Shown: positions 10,215 to 18,993 of the stretch, one piece after another
Layout of the letters: the number at the start of each line of letters is the position of its first letter
How positions within the stretch are numbered: the first letter of the stretch is position 1
From: Photobacterium swingsii
GTDB taxonomy: Bacteria; Pseudomonadota; Gammaproteobacteria; Enterobacterales; Vibrionaceae
DNA length: 64,000 nt
NCBI RefSeq assembly: GCF_024346715.1
Contig: NZ_AP024853.1
Location: 992,001-1,056,000 of the forward strand
Direction of reading: 5' to 3'
Translations under genes and position numbers: made by a program
The notes under the pieces: model-generated
What the model saw: only the letters and a program-made list of their open reading frames with translations
Databases searched by the model: none
Told to the model about the DNA's origin: nothing

Positions 10215-10296
10215 CCTCATCCCCTGACTTTTCAAACTGTGATCTAGGTACTCCTCCCCCTCTGTCAGCCTATTTTAATTTCCCCCAAGGAGGATG
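10215..10296. promoter_or_regulatory. Cluster of MalT-box-like sites
   Basis: The MalT box is GGGGA(T/G)GAGG. On the minus strand 10224-10215 reads GGGGATGAGG, a perfect match, and 10259-10250 reads GGGGAGGAGT, nine of ten. On the plus strand AAGGAGGATG at 10287-10296 is a weaker match (seven of ten). The segment around 10238-10258 (GTGATCT..G.ACTCCTCC) recurs upstream of lamB at 16281, which supports a shared activator. MalT itself is not in the window. Confidence 0.7.
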
Positions 10297-10603
10297 TTAT
10301 TGATGGCTATCTTGATGAGAATAGCCTCATACCCAATTGGGTTGTTGAAGATGTTTAACCGCATTGACTGTTATTGTTTTTTGACCGACGTGATTCTGGT
10401 GTCGACATACCACTAGAATTAAACACCACATAGCTTCTTGGGGAAGTAAGCTATGTGTGATTGGTAAGGTAGCGGAGTAACATCTGCCAGGTGTATCCGC
10501 TACCGCTTTTTCTTCAACAGACTCATAAAATTCTTTACCCGTAAGCAGCCGTACGAATACCATGCAGCTTACAGGCGACAACAAAACTTAGAGGAATGGC
10601 TCG

Positions 10604-11713
10604 ATGACGAGTGTCACTTTACGAAATGTATGTAAAGCATATGGAGATAACCTGATTTCCAAGAATGTCGATCTCGACATTGCTGAAGGAGAGTTCGTTG
10701 TATTCGTTGGGCCATCAGGTTGTGGTAAATCAACGCTACTTCGCTGTATTGCTGGCCTAGAAGATATCACGTCAGGTGATTTATTCATTGGCGACAAACG
10801 AATGAATGATATTCCGCCGTCAGAGCGTGGCGTGGGTATGGTATTCCAATCTTATGCGCTTTATCCGCATTTAAACCTATTCGACAACATGTCATTCGGC
10901 ATGAAGTTAGCAAAAGCTGATAAAGGTGAAACTAAAAAGCGTGTTGATCACGCTGCTGAAATTCTTCAGCTGGGTCACCTGTTAGAGCGTAAGCCTAAAG
11001 CCTTATCAGGTGGTCAACGCCAACGTGTTGCTATTGGCCGTACTCTGGTCGCACAACCTGATGTATTCCTATTAGATGAACCTCTGTCTAACCTTGATGC
11101 AGCACTACGTGTTCAAATGCGTATCGAGCTATCTAAGCTACATAAACAACTGGGTAGTACCATGATTTATGTAACGCATGATCAAATTGAAGCCATGACC
11201 ATGGCCGATAAGATTGTTGTACTTGATGACGGTTTTGTATCGCAAGTAGGTAAACCGTTAGAACTATACCACTACCCTCAAAACCGTTTTGTTGCCGGCT
11301 TTATTGGCTCACCAAAAATGAACTTCATGAGCGTGTTCATTGAACAAGCTGAAAAAGACCGTGTCATGGTACAGCTAGCCAATGGTAAAGCGTTCTGGAT
11401 CCCTGTTGACGGCACAACCGTAACACGCGGTGAGCGCATGTCACTGGGCATCCGCCCTGAGCACTTAGTACCTTGTGCTGAAGGCGACGCATGCATTGAA
11501 GGTAAAGTACAAGTTGTTGAAAAACTTGGCCACGAAACACAAGTTTACCTGAATTTAAGCGGTGTTGATGCCGACTTTATTTACCGCGAGAGTGACACGC
11601 TTAACATTGATGCAGGCGATAATTTCGAAATTGGTATTCCTGCTCACCGTTGCCACCTATTCCACAGCGATGGTTCAGCGTGCCAACGTCTATTTAAAGA
11701 AGAAGGCGTATAA
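10604..11713 (+). CDS. malK: Maltose importer ATPase MalK
   Basis: Cytoplasmic ATPase of MalFGK2. The 369 residues (371 in E. coli) contain Walker [10 protein letters not shown] (about 36-44), Q-loop [11 protein letters not shown], signature [13 protein letters not shown], Walker [13 protein letters not shown] and H-loop [16 protein letters not shown]-terminal regulatory domain (from about 240) carries IRPEHL. In enterobacteria that domain binds MalT and inhibits it. The ATG at 10604 follows GAGGAATGG; an earlier ATG at 10596 opens only a three-codon frame that stops over the start, so it is not the gene start. It is divergent from malEFG and not followed by lamB, which lies 5 kb away. Confidence 0.96.
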   Translation: MTSVTLRNVCKAYGDNLISKNVDLDIAEGEFVVFVGPSGCGKSTLLRCIAGLEDITSGDLFIGDKRMNDIPPSERGVGMVFQSYALYPHLNLFDNMSFGMKLAKADKGETKKRVDHAAEILQLGHLLERKPKALSGGQRQRVAIGRTLVAQPDVFLLDEPLSNLDAALRVQMRIELSKLHKQLGSTMIYVTHDQIEAMTMADKIVVLDDGFVSQVGKPLELYHYPQNRFVAGFIGSPKMNFMSVFIEQAEKDRVMVQLANGKAFWIPVDGTTVTRGERMSLGIRPEHLVPCAEGDACIEGKVQVVEKLGHETQVYLNLSGVDADFIYRESDTLNIDAGDNFEIGIPAHRCHLFHSDGSACQRLFKEEGV

Positions 11714-11724
11714 CGGCTGCTGAC

Positions 11725-11817
11725 TTTGCTAGCATTTCACCTTATCCCCTGTGGGTGCTAGCAAATCTGCACAAAACCGAAAAGGCTGGTTGTTTGGTCA
11801 CTACCAGCCTTTTTCGA
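11725..11817 (+). terminator. Hairpin pair ending malK
   Basis: The first inverted repeat is TTTGCTAGCA (11725-11734) with TGCTAGCAAA (11756-11765). The second, AAAAGGCTGGT (about 11780-11790) with ACCAGCCTTTTT (11803-11814), has the T run of an intrinsic terminator and is the likely end of the transcript. Confidence 0.8.
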
Positions 11818-11891
11818 TCTGTTCTATGTGTAACTAAACAAAACACTCCGAGCGCAGTTATCAATACTTTTCACCCGCAGTGATGAAGTCA

Positions 11892-12836
11892 TTATTCATT
11901 ATCAGAAAGTACTGGTGAAGTGAATGTATCGGGTTTTAATGTCACCACCGAACAATCAAGCTGGTTCAAGATCGATTCCGCAGTATTGCCCATTAAAAAA
12001 CCGGCAATACCTTCTCGTGAAAGCGATCCAAGCACCACCAAGTCGACGTCATTATTGACGACATATTCAGGCAAAACTTCACGTGTTTCGCCCTCAAGCA
12101 ATTTCACATGCGTCGTGATGGTACTCTTCTCATAAGGCTCTAACAAAGACTGTAGCCGCGCCATACGATCATCTCGCATACTCTTGGACAAGAGCGCAAT
12201 ATCAATATCTTCGTACTGACTCCACTTTCTTAAAAACCCTTCAGACTCCAAACGCCAAGCATGGCATAGGATCAACTCTGCACCAAATACAGCACAAATA
12301 TCAGATGCTAACGCAATGATTTTATGATTAAAGCTCTGATAGTCTTGATTCGTGAGATCAATCGCAGCCACCACTCGCTGTATCCCTGCGCCATCGGTAC
12401 TGATAGACCAAATAGGCACTTCAGACTTTCTCATCAAGTTCAGTGTATTACTGCCTCTCTGACAGGCAATCGTCTTATCTGCACGATGAGAATCAATCGC
12501 TACCATAGTCGCATTCAAGGCTTTGGCTTCTTTGATGATTTCAATATAAGGCACACCAATACGGATCTTGGTTTGAAACCGAATATTGCCATACTGACGT
12601 TTCAATGACTGGGCCTGTTGATTAAGCGCCTCATAATAAATTTTGGTCGCTTCATCCAAAATATTGAGTGTGGTACCCGAGTAACGATAAATTTCTTTAA
12701 ACTCCGCAAGATCGTCAATTACAGTGAGTAAAGTAACATTCGATGAACATTGATCGGCTAGCTTCAATGCTTGGTGAAGAGAGGCATCTATGGTTTGCTC
12801 TGGCACAATAGGGAACAATAGTTGAATAGATTTCAT
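11892..12836 (-). CDS. Tandem universal stress protein (UspE-like)
   Basis: The 314-residue cytoplasmic protein consists of two Usp domains in a row (about 1-150 and 155-305), as in UspE. The second domain carries the ATP-binding-type glycine motif VLGSLSREGIAGFLMGNTAE, close to G-x2-G-x9-G-(S/T). The first domain has a degenerate version. The frame is open upstream to 12980, but the ATG at 12836 has AGGAG five bases before it and starts the conserved MKSIQLLFPIV. It lies about 200 bases downstream of the BCCT transporter on the same strand, and a shared transcript is possible. Stress induction is inferred from family only. Confidence 0.85.
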   Translation of the reverse strand: MKSIQLLFPIVPEQTIDASLHQALKLADQCSSNVTLLTVIDDLAEFKEIYRYSGTTLNILDEATKIYYEALNQQAQSLKRQYGNIRFQTKIRIGVPYIEIIKEAKALNATMVAIDSHRADKTIACQRGSNTLNLMRKSEVPIWSISTDGAGIQRVVAAIDLTNQDYQSFNHKIIALASDICAVFGAELILCHAWRLESEGFLRKWSQYEDIDIALLSKSMRDDRMARLQSLLEPYEKSTITTHVKLLEGETREVLPEYVVNNDVDLVVLGSLSREGIAGFLMGNTAESILNQLDCSVVTLKPDTFTSPVLSDNE

Positions 12837-13044
12837 ACAAGCTCCTGATCGCACTATGTAGAAGGGGCATTGCTTATTGCCTACAATGCAGACACATTTA
12901 TTAGCATAGATAACCAGTTGCGATAAGTCATTAAACGCCCTCCCGCCTATGTAGCGAAAATAGGAAAGCCCCACCATCACTCGCTAAAGTAATAAGGCGG
13001 GGCTTGAATATTACACTGAGAAACCTCAGTCGTGATGCTATAGA

Positions 13045-14970
13045 TTAAGAAGAAACGGCGACGTCTTCTGTCTCAACTAACTCACGCTGTTTCACTAAAT
13101 CATTAAACTCAATACGTGCGGCTTGCGCTAATTCAGACGCTTCAATTTTTTCTTCTTTGGCCAGCATAGCTTCATTGGTTAAACGATCCAATTCATCCAA
13201 TAAATCTTGTGAGATGGCATCCTCTTCGCTCTCATGAACGCCTTTTGCAAGCGCTGCAGCACGAATCGCCTTCTTAGTTTTCCAAATTGCATTCAGTGCG
13301 GTTCGCTCATTCACGGCCGCTTCGATTGCAACGTCTTTTAGCTGTTCAAACTTCGAGAACGCCATACCTTCTTTTGACCAAGGATCGATTTCTGGCAGAT
13401 CTTCAATGTTGATCACAGGATCTTCATAACCATCTTGATGGGTTAAATCCAATGTCGCTGCTTTAACAGCCGATATCATCAGCATCACTGCAATCACAAG
13501 CAGTGGCAAACCACCCACAATCGCTGCCGTTTGCAAGGTAGATAAACCGCCCATGAACAACAGAACCGCAGGCATAAATGACAATGCAAACGCCCAGAAC
13601 AGACGGTTCCAACGCATTGGATCACCGGTTACATTCTTTTGTACCACAGAGGCCAAAATGTAAGAGATAGAGTCAAAGGTTGTGGCAGTAAAAATAAGGC
13701 AAAGCAGAGTAAATACAGCAATAACAAGGGTACTAAAAGGCAGCTGTTGTAAGATCGAGAAGATCGCCTTATTCGCGCCCTCCGTATTGAGGATGCCAAC
13801 AACGTCTAACGTGCCAGACAGTTGTAGCGATAAACCATAGTTACCCAAAATCATAAAGAATAGGAAACAGCCCATGGATCCAAAGAAGATCGAGCCTGTG
13901 ACCATTTGTTTAATCGTACGACCGCGTGAAATACGAGTGATAAATAAGCCCATACTTGGTGCAAACACCAACCACCACGCCCAGTAGAAAATAGTCCAAT
14001 CTTGTGGGAAATGGGTATTTTCAAATGAACCATAGCCACCAAAAGGTTCTGCCCATGTCGCCATCACAAAGAAGTTTGATAGCATGCGTCCTAATGAATC
14101 TAGACCCGTTTCCAACATGAAAATAGTAGGGCCAGCAATCAGAATAAACGCAAGTAAGCCAATCGCTCCCCAAAAGTTAATATTACTTAGTAACTTAATA
14201 CCTTTTTCCATACCAGCGTACGCGGAATAACCAAAAATAGCGGTACACACAAAAAGTACCCCTATCTGTGTCGTCATGGTTTTCGGTATGCCAAATAGGT
14301 AGTTAACCCCCTCAGTGATCAAAGGTGCAGCAAGACCCAAGGTAGTTGCGCCACCACCTAGCAAGCCAAAAATAAACAGTACATCGATCACTTTACCTAT
14401 CCAGCCATGGCTACGTGCTTCACCCAAAACAGGCATTAACGCAGCAGATACTTTTAGAACAGGTTGCTTACGCACATAAAAAAAGTAAGCCATAGGGATC
14501 GCTGGCACTAAATAAATAGCCCATGCGATTGGCCCCCAGTGGAAAATACCGTACGTTGCAGCCCAACGTACCGCTTCTTCACTACCAGGCTCTAACTGAA
14601 AAGGTGGGCTTTGGTAGTAATAGGCCCATTCTATTGCCCCCCAAAACAAGATGCTGGCACCGATACCGCCACAAAATAACATCGCGGCCCAAGAGGCTGT
14701 TTTGAATTCAGGCTCTTCATCACTATCACCGAGCTTAATCTGACCGATATCAGAAAAAACGATATAAATCATGAAGAAGAATGATGCAAGGCCTAAACCT
14801 AAGTAAAGGAAGCCTAGCTTATCTGTCATGAAGGTTTTAGCAATGGCAATCCATTCTGCGCCTTCTTTAGGAAAAATGAGTAGTGGAAGCACAACAGATA
14901 TCAACATACCTAACGCGCCCCAAAAAGTGGGTTTATCTATTAATTCAAAGTGTTTGTTACGAGTATTCAC
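13045..14970 (-). CDS. BCCT family transporter (betaine/choline/carnitine type)
   Basis: Inner-membrane carrier for a quaternary-ammonium or related osmolyte. The 641 residues include twelve membrane helices and the family signature WTIFYWAWWLVFAPSMGLFI followed by SRGRT. The helix 3 region reads CGGIGASILFWGAIEWAYYY, nearer to the CaiT-like branch (with YGIFHWGPIAWAIY) than to BetP. The substrate cannot be fixed from this. The last 120 residues form a charged, Glu/Ala-rich cytoplasmic tail likely to be helical or coiled coil, longer than usual. The start is GTG at 14970 with AGGAGA before it. The tail could be an osmosensing element, as in BetP; that is inference. Confidence 0.9.
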   Translation of the reverse strand: MNTRNKHFELIDKPTFWGALGMLISVVLPLLIFPKEGAEWIAIAKTFMTDKLGFLYLGLGLASFFFMIYIVFSDIGQIKLGDSDEEPEFKTASWAAMLFCGGIGASILFWGAIEWAYYYQSPPFQLEPGSEEAVRWAATYGIFHWGPIAWAIYLVPAIPMAYFFYVRKQPVLKVSAALMPVLGEARSHGWIGKVIDVLFIFGLLGGGATTLGLAAPLITEGVNYLFGIPKTMTTQIGVLFVCTAIFGYSAYAGMEKGIKLLSNINFWGAIGLLAFILIAGPTIFMLETGLDSLGRMLSNFFVMATWAEPFGGYGSFENTHFPQDWTIFYWAWWLVFAPSMGLFITRISRGRTIKQMVTGSIFFGSMGCFLFFMILGNYGLSLQLSGTLDVVGILNTEGANKAIFSILQQLPFSTLVIAVFTLLCLIFTATTFDSISYILASVVQKNVTGDPMRWNRLFWAFALSFMPAVLLFMGGLSTLQTAAIVGGLPLLVIAVMLMISAVKAATLDLTHQDGYEDPVINIEDLPEIDPWSKEGMAFSKFEQLKDVAIEAAVNERTALNAIWKTKKAIRAAALAKGVHESEEDAISQDLLDELDRLTNEAMLAKEEKIEASELAQAARIEFNDLVKQRELVETEDVAVSS

Positions 14971-15247
14971 TGTGTCTCCTTACAGCGATAAATCCAACTG
15001 GATACCGCGATAATCAAGGCTTCCCACACCGAAGACAAACTAACTATTTCATCATATTCATCAAAATTTTCACTCGTCAGTTATACCGTTTACTACCCTG
15101 TTTTTTTCAAGATAAATGGTGCAGTGAACCGAATAAAAGTCATGCAAAAACCGTCATGCGGCCAAGAGGAAAAAACACAAGAAGTGACATAAACTGATCT
15201 TGGATATCAGTTTAACTAGGTAGCTGAAAATCATTGGAGGATTTCTA

Positions 15248-15427
15248 ATGCACAATAAAGAGAGACTCGAAGACATCGAACTCCGTATTGCAATGGCATA
15301 TGAAGAAGGTAATTACTATGAAGCCACTTTACTCGAAAAGAAGCTGACTGAATACAGAGGAAAAACAAACCTCTACGATAGTAACGAACCCTACTCCATT
15401 GAAGGGCGAGCTTTTTTTGATGAATGA
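15248..15427 (+). CDS. Small charged protein of 59 residues
   Basis: A short frame with a strong Shine-Dalgarno (GGAGG, about seven bases before the ATG). It ends 30 bases before a good terminator hairpin. The product starts MHNKERLEDIELRIAMAYEE and is rich in Glu, Lys, Leu and Tyr; the first 40 residues should form an amphipathic helical hairpin. There is no signal peptide or membrane segment. I know no family. The combination of ribosome site, codon usage like its neighbours and terminator makes it a likely real gene. Confidence 0.7.
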   Translation: MHNKERLEDIELRIAMAYEEGNYYEATLLEKKLTEYRGKTNLYDSNEPYSIEGRAFFDE

Positions 15428-15456
15428 CATCCTTCATTTCACCACGATTAACATAC

Positions 15457-15495
15457 CAAACGCCTTATGCATTACCGTCCATGCATAGGGCGTTT
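15457..15495 (+). terminator. Terminator of the 59-residue gene
   Basis: CAAACGCC-TTATGCAT pairs with ATGCATA-GGGCGTTTG, followed by TTC. The stem is long and closes 30 bases after the stop codon. Confidence 0.75.
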
Positions 15496-15574
15496 GTTCA
15501 AGGTTTCGCACTGTGAAAGAAAACACAACAAACGCGGTCTTTTTTTCTGAATCACTACAGTATGAGGATTCAGT

Positions 15575-15916
15575 ATGTTTATTAAACCCGTACTTGCTGC
15601 ACTCACCCTAAGTTGCAGCTTTATTGCTCAAGCTGACTTACAGAATATAGGTAACTTTAGCGCTGAAGGTATCTATCAACCCGGTTACACCAACTACAGT
15701 CACGCTCGTGAAAGATCGCGTAATACCGCCAGCACACAGCTATCCATAAACCATCAAGCAAAAACGGGAGTCATAGAGCCTAACTATGTGAACTACCCGA
15801 TAGAAACACGTGCGCATCGCACAGCATCGACCAACGATCAGCTGTCGAAAATTGGGAGTTATAATAATGGTGTTTATGAACCCGGTTACTTGAACCATCA
15901 ACACATCAGAAATTAA
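15575..15916 (+). CDS. Secreted small protein with three internal repeats
   Basis: The 113-residue protein has a Sec signal peptide (MFIKPVLAALTLSCSFIAQA). The mature part contains three related units of the form G-(I/V)-Y/I-x-P-x-Y-x-N: GIYQPGYTNYSHAR, GVIEPNYVNYPIETR and GVYEPGYLNHQHIR. They are separated by basic/Ser/Thr linkers of about 25-35 residues (RSRNTAST and RAHRTAST also recur). I know no named family. The periplasmic or extracellular role is unknown. AGGA precedes the ATG, and a terminator follows. Confidence 0.7.
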   Translation: MFIKPVLAALTLSCSFIAQADLQNIGNFSAEGIYQPGYTNYSHARERSRNTASTQLSINHQAKTGVIEPNYVNYPIETRAHRTASTNDQLSKIGSYNNGVYEPGYLNHQHIRN

Positions 15917-15924
15917 ATTCAATT

Positions 15925-15957
15925 AAAGGCATTTGTTTTTCATCTTCAAATGCCTTT
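15925..15957 (+). terminator. Terminator of the repeat protein
   Basis: AAAGGCATTTG and CAAATGCCTTT form an eleven-base stem nine bases after the stop codon. Confidence 0.8.
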
Positions 15958-16279
15958 CTGATTCATTGTATCCATTAGTCGATATAAATATAAAACCGTG
16001 AGCAAGGTTTTATTTTCAACACCAAACAGAAAATAAATAGTGAATTGATCACACTAATAATTTCACGTTATTCATTAACAAACTCCGTCTTGTCACAATT
16101 TTTATTCATAATAAATCGCTAAACGTTTAATAAGCCCTCCTCATCCCCCTAATGCATGAATTCTGACGTGATTAAGTTCAAATTAATTACATGACAATGA
16201 TCACACCTTTTTTATTTAAGTGATCTTCACCACGTTTAATAAGCCTTTCAGCTCTATTTTCCTTTATGAAATAACAAAG

Positions 16280-16338
16280 TGTGATCTGCGCACTCCTCCT
16301 CCCTCCTCCTCCTGAAATTAATATCTCGGAGGAGGATG
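16280..16338. promoter_or_regulatory. MalT/CRP-like control sites of lamB
   Basis: TGTGATCTGCGCAC is followed by a run of CTCC repeats (16291-16313), equivalent on the minus strand to overlapping GGAGGAGG MalT boxes. GGAGGAGGATG follows in the plus orientation at 16328-16338. The same GTGATCT..G.ACTCCTCC arrangement occurs at 10239 in front of malE. Activation by MalT is inferred. Confidence 0.65.
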
Positions 16339-16446
16339 CTGTTAATTAGCAGCAAGAGCACAATGAATTCATCCAAATACGGATAAGAGTTTTATTGCTG
16401 AGTTCACCTTTTTCTCACATGCACATTTGAGATTGGCCTAACGGTC

Positions 16447-16520
16447 GGCGGGATAAACCCTGGTTCCCGCCAATTCTTTGCAAAGCCAACTGTAGTCTCG
16501 TCATGGCTTTGCAAAGAATT
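16447..16520 (+). repeat. Two adjacent hairpins in the lamB leader
   Basis: GGCGGGA (16447-16453) pairs with TCCCGCC (16465-16471). Immediately after it, AATTCTTTGCAAAGCCA (16472-16488) pairs perfectly over 17 bases with its complement at 16504-16520. No T run follows, so they are not ordinary terminators. A leader RNA structure controlling lamB stability or translation is the simplest reading. Confidence 0.75.
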
Positions 16521-16600
16521 ATAAAAAGGGCGGTTCCATCAGCCTAATTGATATAACGGAAAAACAACAAGAACATAATGTTTCACTTAAGGAGTTACAA

Positions 16601-17929
16601 ATGAAGATGAGCAAAATCTGCCTAACAGCAGCAGCTGTATCTGCGGCTTTAGTATCAGCATCTGCAATGGCATCTGATGGCGTTGATTTCCATGGTTACA
16701 TGCGTGCTGGTGCAGGTATCAGCGGCGACAATGGCGGCATGATCTCTCAAGCGAAAAACGGTATCGGTCGTTTAGGTAACGAAAATGACGCTTACGGTGA
16801 AATCGGTTTAGGTAAAGAAGTTTACAACCAAGACGGTAAGTCATTCTACCTAGACTCAATGCTTGCAGGTGGTTCAACTTCAGACAAGCTATGGAGTGGT
16901 CAAAACCCACAAATCGTTCAGTTTAATGCACAAGCAAAAGGTCTTATCGAGTCAGATGCTGATGCTGTAATCTGGGCTGGTAAGCGTTACTACCAACGTC
17001 ACGATATCCATATCACTGACTTCTACTACTGGAACACATCTGGTGCAGGTGGTGGTGTTGAAAACCTAACTGCAGGCCCAGGTAAGCTATCTCTTGCTTG
17101 GATCCGTGACGACGTTGATGTTAAGACAGTTGGCTCTGAAAAAGTTATCGACCAAGATAAAAAAAGCCCAACTTACGGTCAAATCATTGATAAAGACACG
17201 CAAAAAACAACATCTGTTAACAACAACATCATCGATGTTCGTTACGCAGGTTTAGGTCTTTGGGAAAATGGTTCACTAGAACTGGGTGTGAATGCATTCC
17301 TTCCTAACGAAGCTAAATCACAAGACCTAGACACTAAGAGCAGCTACATGTTCACCGCTGAGTTAACGCAAGGCGATCTATTCGGTGGTTTCAACAAAAC
17401 AGTTCTTCAATACGGTACTAACGGTAGTGCAGAACAAATGACAACTTACGGCGCAGGTATGGGTGTGAAAGCCGTTACTAACGCTGACAAGGGTTACCGT
17501 TTAATCAACTGGGGTGTTGCTGCACCATCAGAGAAAATTGAAATCGGTCACCAGCTAATGTATGCAAACACTAGCTTCAAAGAAAACCAAGATGACCACA
17601 GCGTGTACAGCATTGTTGTTCGCCCTATGTACAAATGGAACGACACTATGCGTACCATCGTAGAAGCGGGTTACACAGCTGAGAAAAATGCAGACCTACG
17701 TAGCAACCCTATCGTAACTGATGGTGATGCTGTATTAGGTTCAGATCTTGGTGATAAAGCACTGAGCAAGTTCACAGTTGCACAAGCATGGTCTGCGGGC
17801 TCTAGCTTCTGGGCACGTCCTGAAATCCGTGTATTTGCAAGCTACATCACAGATCACGAAAACGACAATGCATTCGGCGACAGCAAATCTGAATACAATG
17901 TTGGTATCCAAGCTGAAGCTTGGTGGTAA
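16601..17929 (+). CDS. lamB: Maltoporin
   Basis: Outer-membrane trimeric porin for maltodextrins. The 442 residues start with a Sec signal peptide ending ASAMA, then DGVDFHGYMRAGAG. The segments IWAGKRYYQRHDIHITDFYYW and GKLSLAW, the late RPMYKW block and the terminal EAWW are those of LamB (E. coli: 446 residues, same KRxYQRHDxHxxDFYYW block). The terminal Trp is the barrel-insertion signal. AAGGAGTTACAA precedes the ATG. It lies 126 bases before malM, as in the enterobacterial malK-lamB-malM operon, but malK is 5 kb away here. Confidence 0.95.
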   Translation: MKMSKICLTAAAVSAALVSASAMASDGVDFHGYMRAGAGISGDNGGMISQAKNGIGRLGNENDAYGEIGLGKEVYNQDGKSFYLDSMLAGGSTSDKLWSGQNPQIVQFNAQAKGLIESDADAVIWAGKRYYQRHDIHITDFYYWNTSGAGGGVENLTAGPGKLSLAWIRDDVDVKTVGSEKVIDQDKKSPTYGQIIDKDTQKTTSVNNNIIDVRYAGLGLWENGSLELGVNAFLPNEAKSQDLDTKSSYMFTAELTQGDLFGGFNKTVLQYGTNGSAEQMTTYGAGMGVKAVTNADKGYRLINWGVAAPSEKIEIGHQLMYANTSFKENQDDHSVYSIVVRPMYKWNDTMRTIVEAGYTAEKNADLRSNPIVTDGDAVLGSDLGDKALSKFTVAQAWSAGSSFWARPEIRVFASYITDHENDNAFGDSKSEYNVGIQAEAWW

Positions 17930-17959
17930 GCACTGCGCTAACCCAATAAGTTAAATTAT

Positions 17960-18033
17960 CAGCCAGTCTCAATGACTGGCTGTATTTGGTTTAGTCTATC
18001 GCTATTTTATTAGCAGATTAAACCAAATACAGC
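17960..18033 (+). repeat. Overlapping alternative hairpins between lamB and malM
   Basis: CAGCCAGTC (17960-17968) pairs with GACTGGCTG (17974-17982). A second repeat, GCTGTATTTGGTTTA (17979-17993), pairs perfectly with TAAACCAAATACAGC (18019-18033). The GCTG at 17979-17982 belongs to both stems, so the two structures compete. The second ends about 20 bases before the malM start. Confidence 0.75.
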
Positions 18034-18055
18034 TCATACAAAGGTGGAAGACATA

Positions 18056-18871
18056 ATGAAAAAAACACTCTCCATACTCATGGTTACCGCTTTACTTGGT
18101 GGTTGTGTCACAAATACAGAAACCGTCACTACCCAAGCGCCAACCAACGCTGTTAATACCGTGAATACATCATTAGCAAGCCTGCAATGGCTCCCGCTTA
18201 ATGCGCCGAGTAGCAGCCAATTTACTATCGATGCCAACAGCCAAAAGTTAATTGATACCAATAGTGCAGGCCATATCGCCGCCTTTACGTTGCCAGCTAA
18301 TCAAGGGGCATTAACTATTAAGCTGGATAGCTTCGCTAAAAAAACAGTTTATGCTCCTGTGGTGTCTGTCTATAACGAAAAAAACGAACTTATTACGACC
18401 ATCCCTGCAGACAACTTTAATTATGTACCTGCAGCCATGCTGACGGACGATCACCTGTCTGGCGCTATCACTTTCATGCCACCAGCAGACACCAAAGAAG
18501 TTCGAGTCTTAATATCAACAACACCTGATGCACTGGCTAAGACAACCACTTTACTGCACCCAGCGAAGGCTTCTGCCATTGCCCGTAACACCCAACCACC
18601 GGCGATTGCCGATCCAATTGCTACCCATACTGATATCGGCACACTAGAGCTAACAGTGACAACTGTCGCAGATAACACCCAATATCAAGCTGAACGGACC
18701 GACTACGCACCTAGCCCAGAAGAAAGATCATCTTACTACTTGAATTCCATTGAAAATGCTGTAAATAATGGTGATCTAAATAAAGCTATGAAACTGCTTG
18801 ATGAAGCTGAAAAACTGGGGATTGCCGACGCACGCCCAACCTTCATTAATGCTGTCGAAGCTAAGAAATAA
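18056..18871 (+). CDS. malM: Maltose operon periplasmic lipoprotein MalM-like
   Basis: The 271-residue protein has a lipoprotein signal, with the lipobox LLGGC at Cys18 of MKKTLSILMVTALLGGCVTN. The body (LPANQGALTIKLDSF, APVVSVYNEKNE, IPADNFNYVPA) resembles the MalM family found after lamB. MalM's function is unsettled; it is periplasmic and maltose-induced. The start at 18056 is preferred over an in-frame ATG at 18044 because GGTGGAAG lies at the right distance and the signal peptide begins there. The C-terminal 60 residues form helices (YLNSIENAVNNGDLNKAMKL). It is followed by a terminator. Confidence 0.85.
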   Translation: MKKTLSILMVTALLGGCVTNTETVTTQAPTNAVNTVNTSLASLQWLPLNAPSSSQFTIDANSQKLIDTNSAGHIAAFTLPANQGALTIKLDSFAKKTVYAPVVSVYNEKNELITTIPADNFNYVPAAMLTDDHLSGAITFMPPADTKEVRVLISTTPDALAKTTTLLHPAKASAIARNTQPPAIADPIATHTDIGTLELTVTTVADNTQYQAERTDYAPSPEERSSYYLNSIENAVNNGDLNKAMKLLDEAEKLGIADARPTFINAVEAKK

Positions 18872-18952
18872 TGAAAATTAGGACACTTATTCATTCACTA
18901 TCATGACGCTATTTCGCAGCTTATTATCTGCAAATGATAGTGTGAATATTAC

Positions 18953-18974
18953 AAAGGCTGCCTTGGCAGCCTTT
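18953..18974 (+). terminator. Terminator after malM
   Basis: AAAGGCTGCC and GGCAGCCTTT enclose TT and are followed by ATTG. It lies only 20 bases before the glgX start, so glgX transcription depends on read-through or on a promoter upstream of this point. Confidence 0.8.
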
Positions 18975-18993
18975 ATTGCGTATTGAGGACTCC

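Larger units (their letters stand above)
9986..10603. other. malE-malK divergent control region
   Basis: About 620 bases without a gene. It holds a CRP-like site (10177-10192) and several MalT-box-like sequences (10215-10296), listed separately. The remaining part towards malK is presumably a long malK leader; it contains TACCTTACCAAT... and similar AT-rich segments but no frame I can support. Confidence 0.7.
15958..16600. other. lamB control region and long leader
   Basis: About 640 bases without a gene. The first 300 are AT-rich with several TGATCACA-type half sites. A MalT-box-like cluster follows at 16280-16338. Two strong hairpins (16447-16520) would lie in the lamB leader if transcription starts just after the MalT cluster. 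Confidence 0.65.

Noticed and set aside
10327..10797. Minus-strand frames in the malE-malK control region and over the malK start
   Set aside because: They overlap regulatory DNA and malK, lack ribosome sites and have unusual composition.
14883..15197. 104-codon plus-strand frame over the BCCT start
   Set aside because: It is mostly antisense to the transporter, with no ribosome site; the real gene is on the other strand.
16472..16520. lamB leader hairpin as an intrinsic terminator
   Set aside because: No T run follows, and lamB lies immediately downstream in the same direction.
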